Shown here: positions 23,715 through 35,700 of the stretch, in pieces
Layout: each line of letters starts with the position of its first letter
Position numbering within the stretch: position 1 is the first letter of the stretch
NCBI GenBank assembly: GCA_034509425.1
Contig: JAVTVJ010001248.1
Location: 186,001-250,000 of the forward strand
DNA: 64,000 nucleotides
DNA from: Eopsaltria australis
Lineage: Eukaryota > Chordata > Aves > Passeriformes > Petroicidae
Direction: 5' to 3'
Position numbers and translations under genes: made by a program
The notes under the pieces: model-generated
Database searches by the model: none
The model's input: only the letters and a program-made list of their open reading frames with translations
Told to the model about the DNA's origin: nothing

Positions 23715-26700
23715 CTGATGGAGAAATTCAGAATAAAAGTGAGAATTCAGTGGACACCAAGAGCCACCACTACATCCAAATCCAACAGGAATAACCCAGG
23801 ACTGGACCTCCAGCTCTGCCCAGGGGCTGCAGGATCCAGGCAGAGCCAGGCCTTTGCAAACTCGCTGCATCTGAATTTCAAAACAATGCAGATGATGCTC
23901 CCATAATTACCCCACACCCACACCGTTATTAATTTCAAACTCTGAGCATCACAGCCTAAAAAATTCACCAGCTGCTGGAGGAAAATGTTCATTTCAGGAG
24001 AAATCCTGCTTATTTTAACTCCTGAGTTGTTTACTGCTGTAAACCAGCACATGTGAGGAAAAACAGCTGAATCTCCTGGATTACCAAGGGCTGAAGGGTG
24101 CTGCAGGTTCACCAAAGCTTCCTTGATCTCACACAGGGTCTTGGCAAGGGGGGAAGCTGCCACCAGACCCTCCAGCTCCAGCTCAGTCAGATAAACCGAC
24201 TGGAGATCTAAACCTGGAACAAACAGGGACAATTTTAACCTAAAGGAAGAGGCTCTTCATGGCTGCAAGAAGGAAATCTTGTCCTGGGCAGAGGGAATGC
24301 AGTGAGGATCACAGAATGATGGTATGGAATCTTCCTGGCCTCCCCAAATTACATTTAATTATTATAACGACATCCAGACTGTTCCCTACAGGTGATCACT
24401 TAATATAAAGGTGTGAAGGGTCTGTAGGGATGGAAATTCCATGACTTCTGTCCTACAGAGAAAGATGTAAAGGGATGGAAACTCCTTGACTCCACTCTAC
24501 AGAGGGGTAGAGGAGGCAGAAGTGGCTGCCCTGAGCTGGCACTTCAGAAAAAAAAAATTTAAAAAAGGGAAATTATAAATAGCATAAATAGGGAAAATTA
24601 ATTCTGCATTAACAAACACAGATACTCCCTTTTACCCCCTTAGCACAGAATCAGCCTCCTGCTGCCACCTCTGAAGCTCTCACAGCTGTGGCACTGCCCT
24701 TACCATGCTCTTCATGCCCAGGGAGGCTGGGAAAAGCATCTTTGCTGCTGAACAGCTCCCAAAGCTGAGACAGCTCAGGATCCTGTGGGGTAAAAAGGAC
24801 CCAAGAGTTGAAGAAATGGAAAAAACACCAGAAAGGTGCGAGATGGCCCAAACCCAGACACCTGCAGCTCACCTGCCCTTCTGGTTTCGTGTCGCTGGCC
24901 AGGCTGTGCAGGGAGGGTACAGCTCCCACTGCAGCCTGGGCTTGGATCTTGAGCTCCAGCTCTGGATTCACAGCTCTGCTCCTGGCAGGAGCGTCCCCAA
25001 GCAGCAACTCCAGAGCTCTCATCAACTCTGTCACCTCTTGCCACGGGGCACCTGATGAACCCAACAGGAGATTTCAATGGGGCTCCCCAGAACCACTTGG
25101 AAAACTGTGCTTAAATCCAGAACAGCGCCCAGAGCAGGAGCCTTTCTTTGGGAATTTCTCAGGATGCCACATTGTGTACAACATTTCCAAATAACTCCGT
25201 GCTCACCCCTCCCTGAGCTGCCAGACCTCTCCTCTCACTGAGTTCAGGTGCACACAGGCTGGCAGCTCTCACAGAACAATTTTCTGGGCTCTCATGTGCA
25301 TGAGTCAGGTCTTTTTTAGCCTCTTCACTGCTGCTGCTGCCCTCACGCTGCTCCTGTCCCTGGCTCTGCCCCCTGCTCCTCTCACCTGGCTGGAAGTTCT
25401 TGTTCCAGTGTCCATCAGCTGCTGCCCAGCTCTGTTCTGCAGCTTTCTGCCCACAAATCCCTGGCCTGGAAAAGGTTTTGAGGGTTTCACAGTCCAGAGC
25501 TTGCACCATGTCCTGTTCACAGGAAGCAGCAGTGTTATTATCCTGAAAATCCCAGAATCCACCCGCTCCACATTCAGCCCCTCATGTAAAACCATACAAA
25601 AATATAATAAATACAGTACAATACAATTCAAAATAAAATAATATAAAATAATATAAAATAATATAAAATAATATAAAATAAAATAATATACAATATAAAA
25701 TAATATACAATATAAAATAATATATAATATAATAAATAATATAATAGAAAAAATATATTATATAATTAATATAATATAATACTGAAAGGAGCAATACCCA
25801 TCCCTCAATAAAATGACACTTCAAGGCAACCATTTATCTCACAATTTCCATGGTTTCAGGCCTCCCTGCCCTCAGTGCCTCTCCCCACTGACCACGAGGC
25901 TCTGGATCCTCTGGCTGATCCCGTTGTGGAACACCAGCACATCCATCCTGTGCTTGGCCAGCTGCGAGGCCAGGTGCAAATTCTGATCCTCCAGCTTGTC
26001 ATAGAGGGTCCGGACACTGAAATCCTCCAGCAGCCCGGGTGAGAAGCTGATTTCTGAAACACGAGGTGAGGGTCACACTCAGACACTGGACACGAGGTTA
26101 TTTGGGTTTATTTCCCACACGAGATGCAGCCTGACCATTGGAATGTTGTGTTCTGTGAGGAAGGAAATTGGATGAGGCAGAAGATGTGAGAGAAGGGGGA
26201 GGATGACAGGGCGTTACTATCAGCTCCTGAATTGTCCAGAAAGCAGCGGGGATGCTCCCGGGGCTGCTCCCGGGGCTGTTCCCGGAGCTGATCCCGGGGA
26301 TGCTCCCGGGGCTGTTCCGGAGCTGTTCCCGGAGCTGTTCCCGGAGCTGTTCCTCACTGCCTGCTGCCATCTGCAGGGCTCCGGCTCTGCCGTTCCCTGT
26401 GAGCATCCCGAAATTCCCGAGCTCAGCTCATTCCCAGAAAGCAAACGAGGCCCGGCAGCCCCGTGCCTTCAGGGAAGAGCAAAACCAGCAGAGGAAGCCA
26501 AGGAAAACATTGGTAAATCTTTGTTTTCTTCACCCATCACCTGAACTCGCTGCTGTTTTCAAGGGCTTCTCAAGGCTGGGAATTCACTCTCTTAACTCCT
26601 CAGGGAAAAATCTCCAACCTAACCCAATGGCAGGGGGTTAAACTCCCTGGAATACACCCGGGGTGGAAGTGTGTGTGTGCCTGTGGAAATGTGCAGAGTG

Positions 26701-29700
26701 AAGTGCCCGTGTGGCCTCCTGAGAGTGCAGGAACTTCTGGGTGAGCAGCTGTCAAAATATCACACCTGAGAGAAGAAAATGGGGAGAACTGGGGGAAAAA
26801 ACCAATGAGAGAACACCTGGGGCTGGCCCTCACCTGCACTGGGCACTGCTCCTTTCTCTGCAGAGCCAGCATCTTCTCCAGATCCACGAGGACCAAGCAT
26901 CTGATAGAACTTGAGGCTGGAGAGAATGGCAGGGAGGGTGAAAACATCTCATTTTTCTCAGTAAGATCAGATCCCAGCCCAGCTCAAGCAGAGGTTGGAT
27001 TTCTTGGGTAGATTTTTTTGAGGCTGGTCTTTACCTGTCCTTGAGGAGGATGTACTCAGGTGGGATGTGTGGCTCCCCCAGGCTCCTCCATCGTGGTTTC
27101 CAGCTCTTCAGGGGGCTAATTTTGGGGCCAGCAGGCTGGAACACGATGGCCAGGGTGGTCAGCACCACCACGAGGAAGCCCAGGACAAAGAGGACGGCTG
27201 GGGAAGCCGGGAGGGAGGGTGAGAAGTGAGAAACACAAGAACCATCCAGCACCTTTCCTGTTCATTTCACTCCTCCTTCTCCCTGCGTTAGCTGGGGCAC
27301 GTGGGTGAGCAGCAAAGTGTTATCAGCACTGAAGGATCCAGTTTATAAATTTTATAGATAATATATAAAATAGATATGTTTTTTAGAGCCAGGATGGTGC
27401 TTGCAAGCCACACTTTCATTTCTGTTGTTTCCTGGCCTCCCAGTGAAGGGAGGGAGTGCTCACACCCACACCTGGCTTGGAGCAGAGACCTTACCTGGCC
27501 CTGTGTTTAGCCCTTGGATTTCAGTTCAGCTGGGTTTATCATGGAAATTCACTGCCACTTTCTGCTTTCCAGCCAAGGGAAACAAAGCCCTGGCTTACCT
27601 GAACTCTTCAAAGAGGGTGTGGGGAGAAGCACGGCTGCTCCTGCCCTCTCTCAGCACCTCAGCTCCTGCACAGGCAGCTTCTTGGCCAGAGAGCAGTGGA
27701 CTTTGGGAAGCTCCACAGGAGCAAGGGATTAAAGCTGACAAAGCAGAGCTTTGGTGGCATTTCCAGAGAAAATGCTTGTTTAAAGACACTTAGAGAGGAT
27801 GAGAAAGGTCGTGGGTAAGAACTGATGCTGAAGGTGGGTACCCCAGAGTGTTGGGGAATATGAACTAGGAAAGCCTTATCAATATGATTACCTGGCAAAA
27901 GATGCTGAGAATGTAGAAACTCTCAGCAAGATTGAAATGAAGACAAGCTTTGAGATCCCAAAGCCCAGCTCCTGAACAACTGGAAAACAATGGCATGGCC
28001 ACTGCAGGTGATCCCCCTTGGATTGAACAATCCCCTCTGCTTGCAGACAGGCCCAAGGCTCAGAGCAGACCCCACCGACCTGGCAGAGGCTCCCAAAAGC
28101 AGCTTTTAGGGTTTCAAATAGAACACTGGATGGTGATGCAATAGTTCTCATAGGCTGGATGGAAATGTTATAAGATTTGTAGTTTGTTCTAGATTGGTGA
28201 ATGAAAATTAGAATATTCAGCACAGAAGATGATTTATTGTATTGTAAGCGACAAGCTCGCTCTCTTAGCTTCCTTAGATCCTTGTTCTTAGCTCTCTTAG
28301 CTCTTCTCTCTCTTCTCTTGCCTCTCTGACCTGCTCCTGACTGCATCTGGCAGAAGACCCCCAGCAGGTCTCCTAAACTCACATCTCTTCACAATAAACC
28401 TCACGCTCTCAGACCCGACTGCAGAGCTCTCTCGTCTGTCCTGACTGTCCGAAACCAACCCTCAAACTCCACACCAGAGTTCTGGCTGTACCTGTGATCA
28501 CAGCCCAGTTGGGAGCCAGGTTCAGATCCTGCTGCTTCAGAATGCCGTGTCTGGCCAGCTGGAACAGGGAGGAGGGCTGGAAGGACACGTCCCTGGGGTC
28601 ACAGCTCACGTTGGCTTCCTTCACTGTCACAATCAGGAAGTGCTCCTGAACGGAGCTGTCCCTGAAAACAAATGTCCCAGGCTCCAGGAAAACATGGGCA
28701 AACCTGGAAGAGAGAAGTGAGGGAGGCACCAGCTGATCCAAGCTTCCTCCAGCCTCCATCTGTGAGGACGGTTAAACACAGGGATTGAACACAGAAAAAT
28801 TTGGTGTTTTCACCACCAAGGACCTGCGGATTTTGTCACAAACTCACGCTCAGGTCCTGCCCCCAACACTGTTGCCCACAGCAGGTGTTACCAGGAGATG
28901 TTGAGCTGAGTCTCCTGGATGAGGTGGTCCAGCCTGCGGAAGGGTCCGAAATCCCAGCCCGGGTTGTTGTTGTAGAGATGCTGCTTCTGGTACACGGGGT
29001 AATGGCTGGAGGCACGGGCTGGGGATGGGGCAGCACAGCAGGGTCAGCAGCTCTGAGCCTCCCCAGCTGGGACAGCTGGCACTGGGCTGGCAGAGAACTG
29101 AGGAGCTGCTCTGATAGGGCCATGCAGTATCAGCTCATTTAAATGAGTTTAATTACTGCCCCTCAATGATTTATGATGTCTAACACAGCACTAATTTTAT
29201 CTCACTGAACAGAAATCCGGTCAAAAACTGCAAAGCTGCAGGTGAGCCCCTGGCAGAGCCCAGACTGCAGTTCTGGGATGCAGGAGGTGAAGGGATGGAT
29301 CCATGCAGGATGCCCAGCATGGAGCCAGTGCTCTGCACGGGTCTGGACACACAGATGTGCCCAGCCCCAGCCACACTCACCCTGGGGATCGATGCTGAGC
29401 TGGAAGAGGATGGTGTCCCCTGCTTCCAGACACACCACGGGGTTAGGGATGAGGGGCAAGGCCTGGGGGTCTTTGGGGGAATTCCTCTGGGCTCTGTGCC
29501 CTTTGTGCAGCAGCTGATCTGAGGAAAAATCTCCTGTCATGGGCGAGATAAAAAAGCAGAATGAACCCAGCAAAATGAGCAGCGTGTGACAACACCCAAC
29601 CCCTGGCAAGGAAGAATTATTTATTTTGTGTCTGTGGGCAATTACAGCTCACAAAGCCAAATCCACTCCAAAACTGCAAACAGATTTGCCTCCAAACGGA

Positions 29701-32700
29701 GTTTCCTTCCAGTTCCTTGGAAACCCAAAATCCTGCAATCTTTATCTGACCTTTTCCCAGGGAGTTAACCATGCAGTCAGTGAATTCCCCACTGTTCACT
29801 CCCAGACAGAACAAGGTATTTCCCTGCTTTCTAAATAGTTTGGAGCATCTGATAATGAATTCCCTCTGTGCCAACTTGCTGTCCAGTGGCTGTGCCAACA
29901 GGGAAGGGAATGGATGGCTTGGTGTGGCTGGAATTGGGGTTCACTCCCAAGCTTTACCCATGAGAAATGCATCCAGAACTTCTGTGCTGGAGACAATGAA
30001 TCCCAGCACTCCCTGGGGACTGAACAGCACCAAATGCACCCTCTGGCTGCTCTGCACGTGCTCATCTGGGCCCAGAACGTTTGGCACCTCCTGTGGAAAG
30101 CAGAGGGAAACACAGATCACTGATACAACCAGCCCTGGTTTGGGGTCGACCTTCAGAGCAGCTGTAAAAGGCTGCTCTAGGAGGTTTTTCCCCTAAAATT
30201 CAGGAATTGTTGTTTCTCTGTAATGCAGCAACCTTAACCTCACCTCTCTGGAGTCCCTGTGGTTTCTGAGCTCTCTCAGACCTGCACATTTAGGAAACAA
30301 CCCCTCCCTCCACACCTACCCTCACTTGCCCCTCGTCCATCCTCAGCAGGAGCTCTCTGTGGGTGCCAAAGCCCAGGGAGATGCGTGGGGCTCTCAGCAG
30401 GCACAGCTGGTCACAGAGCTCCTCAGCAGAGATGTACTGCTTGCAGTGACATCTGGAAAAGGGACAAATGCTCCATCAGTCCTGATCCTTCAGTGAACAC
30501 CCACAACAGAGCCCCAGCCTCTCACAGCCCACAGGGTGGGTGATCCTACTCTGGATCCGTGGAAGAAAGGATGGAGCAAGCTCCCTGTCCATGTCTTCAG
30601 GGCCACTAAGAGTGGATTGGTGTCTCACAGAGACCTCCTGGAACAGAGCATAACACACCCCTCCCCAAAGCTCAGCTCCAGGAAAATGGTTTGAAATAAT
30701 CAGAGTATGGTTTTGACACACCAGATTTCTGTGCAACCCGTGCCAGGGGGAGATTTTGCAACACAGAAATTCATTCACAGTGAGAAAAAAAGTGAGGTAA
30801 TGTGGGAAGAATTGGTTTCAGTGTCTCCCTGCCCATGGCAGGGGGTTGGAACTAGAGGGTCTTTAAGGTCCTTTCCAACCCAAACCATTAAAGATGTGGA
30901 AGGGGGGGTCAAGGATTGATTTCCACTTGGAATGAAATGATTTTTAAGGTCCCTTCCAACCCAAACCATTAAAGATGTGGAAAGGGGGGGTCAAGGATTG
31001 ATTTCCAGTTGGAATTAAATGGTTTTTAAGGTCCCTTCCAATTCAAACCATTAATGATGTTTGTAGGGGGGTGGGACAGGGATTGATTTCCAGTTGGAAC
31101 CAGATGATCTTTCAAGTCCCTCCCAACCCAAACCATTCTATGATGCTTAAAGACGTGTGGGGAGGAACAAGGATTGATTTTTAAATTTCTGGCTTAAATC
31201 TAATGAGCAGTCATCCACCTCAGAGGGGCTCAGCCTGAGGCACGCGGAAAAGTTGCACAGCTCAGAAAACGTGAGCTCTGTCCACCCTCCCCTTGTCACT
31301 GGGTGATTCTGGAGTCTCCAGAACACAACCAAGACACAAAACCACCAGGAAATGTTGAAAATACAGGAAATCCTCTCCAGAAAGACGAACAGCACCAATG
31401 ACTGAGGATTGAAGGCAGGACCTCCACAGAAAGCAACTCCACCGGCGGAAAATTTCCCAAAAAACACCTCCCACAGCCCCACCCTGGCACGACCTCACGG
31501 GATGAGTAACTCAGGGCTAACTGAGGAGCATTTTGGAGGAGAGGCAGTGCTGGGAGGGACTCACATGCCCAGCTGTGCGTGGAGCTGCCCTCCCGCAGGC
31601 CCGCAGGCGGGAGCGCAGTCGTGGCGCTCGGGGGCGGCGCAGCGGCGCGTGGACGCCAGCCGGACCTCGCCGGGGGCACACAGCTCATCCACCTGCAGGG
31701 AAACACACCCAGACAGGCTCCAGAGCCTCAGCCTCCTGGAAATCCTCCTCCTCCCTGTCGCCCTGGTTTTTGCAGTGTGCTGTGTTTATGCTGTGTAGTG
31801 AAAGTTCTCGTAGATTTTGTGTAAACATAGTCCATGTTTGTCTGACCGGCCAAGGATTGTTCTGTACCTTTGGTATTGTTTTTCATTCCTTTTCCTAGGG
31901 TGATAGACTGTGTTCATAACCTGTGGAATTGGAGAGGTGGTAACCTCATTGTCCAATCCATGATTGTCTATGTAAAGATACATAAATGAAAGAATAAAGA
32001 GAGGCTGGGCTCTTCTTCTCTCTGCCCGGCCTTGGTCGGCTCTGACCTGACTTGAGTTGCCTGATTCCATCGTGTCCGACCGTGCGACACCTCCCCACTG
32101 CTGCGCTTTGGGAATTTGACATAAAGGCAACCCAAGAAGGTTAAAGGGCAGATCGGAAAGCGTGGAGGAAAGAACAGAGCAATTTCACCTCCCAACCCTG
32201 TTGGGGAAGATGAACTAGGAAAGCCTTATCAATATGATTAGCTGGCAAAAGATGCTGAGAATGGAGAAACTCGAAGCGAGATTGAAATGAAGACAAGCTT
32301 TGAGATCCCAAAGCCCAGCTCCTGAACAACTGGAAAACAATGGCATGGCCACTGCAGGTGATCCCCCTTGGATTAAACAATCCCCTCTGCTTGCAGACAG
32401 GCCCAAGGCTCAGAGCAGACCCCACCAACCTGGCAGAGGCTCCCAAAAGCAGCTTTTAGGGTTTCAAATAGAACACTGTATGGTGATGCAATAGTTCTCA
32501 TGGGCTGTGTGCAAATGTTCTAAGATTTGTAGTTTGTTCTGGATTGGTGAATGAAAATCAGAATATTCAGCACAGAAGATGATTTATTGTATTGTAAACA
32601 GCAAGCTCGCTCTCTTAGATCCTCTCTCTTCTCTCCTCTCTCCTCTCTCCTCTCTCCTCTCTCCTCTCTCCTCTCTCCTCTCTCCTCTCTCCTCTCTTCC

Positions 32701-35700
32701 CTCTCTGCCCTGCTCCAGGCTGTGTCTGGCAGCCCCCAGCAGCTCTCCTACACCCACGCCCTTTCACAATGAACCTCACGCTCTCAGACCCGACCCCAGA
32801 GATCTCTCGTCTGTCCCGACCATCCCAAACCCACCCCCAAATTCTACACAACCCCTCACGAGGTTCTAATGAAGAAGTAAGAAAATATCTAAAGGGATCA
32901 GAGTATAATTTTGACACTCTAGGTTGCTTTGCAGCCCATGCCAGGAGGGGGTTTTGCTCTACAGAATTCATTCACAAAGAGGAAAAATGTGGCATTGTGC
33001 AAGATATAAAAAAGAATTGGTTTTAGTGTCTCCCTGCCCATAGCAGTTCTAAAGAAAAACTTCATATTAATAATAAGGAGGCTTTAATTCCTGCATCTGT
33101 CATCCATGTGAGACACTGCTGTTCTCACTGTCCTGATGTGGAAGGATCTTTTACCTCCAGCCCTTATGAATTTAAATTTAACCTCACAAGATCCTGGTAC
33201 AGCAAACTTCCTACAAGAAAGGGCCAATAAAACCCCTAAAGGATTCTGCTTAGCTTAAGGCCTGAAAACTCCCCCTGACTTTTTCCTTCCTTACAAAAAA
33301 AAAGAAAAAAAAATCAATTAAAGCAAACCCAGGACACCTGCACATCACACAGCAATTTGAGTTTGGATCCTGGTTTTACCTGAGGTCGGCAATCCTGATC
33401 GCTGTTGCTGTCAGGGTCTTGCTTGCCTCTCTCATCGTAGTAAACATAACCTGCCTGGCAGATGCAGGAGGCATCTGACTGCTGGAAAGCCCTGTTCAGC
33501 CCATGGCAGGTACAGCTGGTGGCACCTGGGAGGAAGGTTGGGTTTAGGGTGGGGAATAGAGCCTGGGACAGCAGTGCTGGCTGGAAAGGAGCAGCTCCTG
33601 TGCTCTGATGCCTGAAGGATTTTTTCTGCTTTTCTCCTGAATATTTCTTACCCTGTTCCGTACATTCCCAAGTATCAGCATGCACACTTGTGATGCTTTA
33701 GGTGATAGCTCAGCCCGGTTTCATGGTGTTTATGGGGCCGGGAGACCAAACACCCCTGGAACCACGGAGAGTCAGAGACCAAACACTCTGTTTGCATGGG
33801 CCCTCAAGGTCTCCTAGTAGGACAGATTTTGTAAACTAGAAGTGAGCCCACCCAGGCCCCTTCTTGGGCCCTCCTGGTAGATCTGCTAATGAGTAGAGTC
33901 TTTAATTGTACCCTCGACTGGGGGGACGGGGCTTTGGCGCCGCGTTCTACCTGGACGGCAGAAGCCATGGAATGGGATCCTATTAAAATCCCGAGGGAAA
34001 CGACCCCAACCCTCTGACCCTGTCTGAGCTTTTATTTCCTAAGACCAGAAAAAGGCATTAGCTCTATCAATCCCACTGCTGGTTTCAGTGGCACTGCTGG
34101 AGCTGTGCCCCTCTGGCAGGGCCAGCCTGCACCAACGCAGCCTGAGAGCATCTCCTGCAGCATCTGCTCAGCCAGGGATGCAGGAAGGCCCAGCTGCTCC
34201 TTGGCAGCAAGGTTTTCACAAGTTCTCTGTTGAGGGATGGGGTAAGGACCCAGCCAGGCAGGGGTGCCAAGCCCCTCTCTTGTGCCTCAACAGCCTCAAA
34301 TCCTCCTGATCTGAAACACTGGGGCACTGCTGCACATGCACAGGGTAAGGAATAAGCACTTTTTACCCTCCCGGTTTCTAGCCTTTTCTCACTCTATCCT
34401 GCCCTCAGAGCCCAAATTTGGCTCAAAAGCGCCCCTGGGTTTAACACAATCCCCCCAAATCCTGGCTAAAGTGATCTTGGTGAAACTCCACCGCTTTCCA
34501 AGCAAAAATTAGTAGAGCTGCTCAGCTCTTCCTTCCTTTAAGGAGATGAATCCCCTTGGACAAGAGTGTAAGAGGGGAAAAAGACAGATTTGGAAAAGGA
34601 ATCCTCCTCCTGGGTGGGCAGAGGAAGAACAGCTGGGCATGGGCTTGTGGATCCCAGGAGGATCCCAGGGCTTGTGGAACACCAGGGAACACCTCAGCAG
34701 AGGGGAAAATTCCACTCACACACAAAAACTCACCCGGCTGAGAGGAAGAAGAGCTGCCACAGGGGAAGCAGGCAGGCTGGGCAGGGAGGTGGTTGAAGGT
34801 GCCAGCAGGACAGGCCTGGCAGTCCCCTGGCTGCTTGGCAAAGTGGCTGCTCCCGTGGGTGCCCGGGGGACAGGGAAGAGGGGCTGGGGACAGGGCAGGG
34901 CAGTAGTGGCCTCGGGGACAGGGCTGCTGGAGGTAGCTGTCACTGCCTGCAGAGAGGGGTGGCATTAGGGACCCCAGCAGTGCTGGGAGAGAGGCAGAGA
35001 GCCCTTGCTGGTCCCAGTGATCCATCTACACACGTCTCTCTCTATACAGACACGGCTCTATATAAACCCACACGTGTACACATCAGTGCTTTTCACTCTA
35101 GTTCATATTTCAATAGAAATCTCTGTTTTTTCTTTCCCCCAGCTCCTTCACTGGCTAAATCCAGTGGCAAACCCATGTGAGAGCCCAGCCCGGGGTTTTA
35201 TAACTGCAGAGGATTCTGAGCTTTTTGCCCATGCAGAGCTCAAATCTCCCTGCTCCCAATTTAAGCTGCCATTTCTTGCCCCCCTCCCCCGTAGCAGCTG
35301 GAGTTACCTGGTGGGCAGGTGAAGCCAGCGGGGCAGGGCTGGCAGGGTGCTGAGACCAGGGGCTCACTGCGGAAGGTCCCTGCAGCACAAACCCTGCAGA
35401 ATCTCTCAGCTGAGCCCCTGAGGCCAGGCAGGCTCAGGGCCATGGACCCCCCTTCACAGGGCACAGGGTGGGCACTGCCCGGGGGGCAGTAGAATGGGAA
35501 CACACACCTGTGAGGAAAACAGGGCAGGAAAGGGGAGGGAAATCTCCAAAAAATGATTTCTGGATTCAGTGAGCAGTGAAAACACAAGGCAAAATTAAAA
35601 GTGGCTCTGATTCCAAGCTAAGCAGAAACCATAAATCCCCCTCCCTGTTCAGTCACCAAATCCATGCCTGCAGCCACAAAGATCCCTCTGCTTTCGCACC

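Noticed and set aside
25207..25512. Longer version of exon 50 ending at 25207
   Set aside because: It has an open frame and a GTGAGC donor, but leaves phase 0 where exon 51 needs phase 1; the donor at 25384-25385 fits.
27849..32848. A full provirus with two family A LTRs as its ends
   Set aside because: Each LTR has its own, different target-site duplication and host exons 41-46 lie between them, so they are separate solo LTRs.
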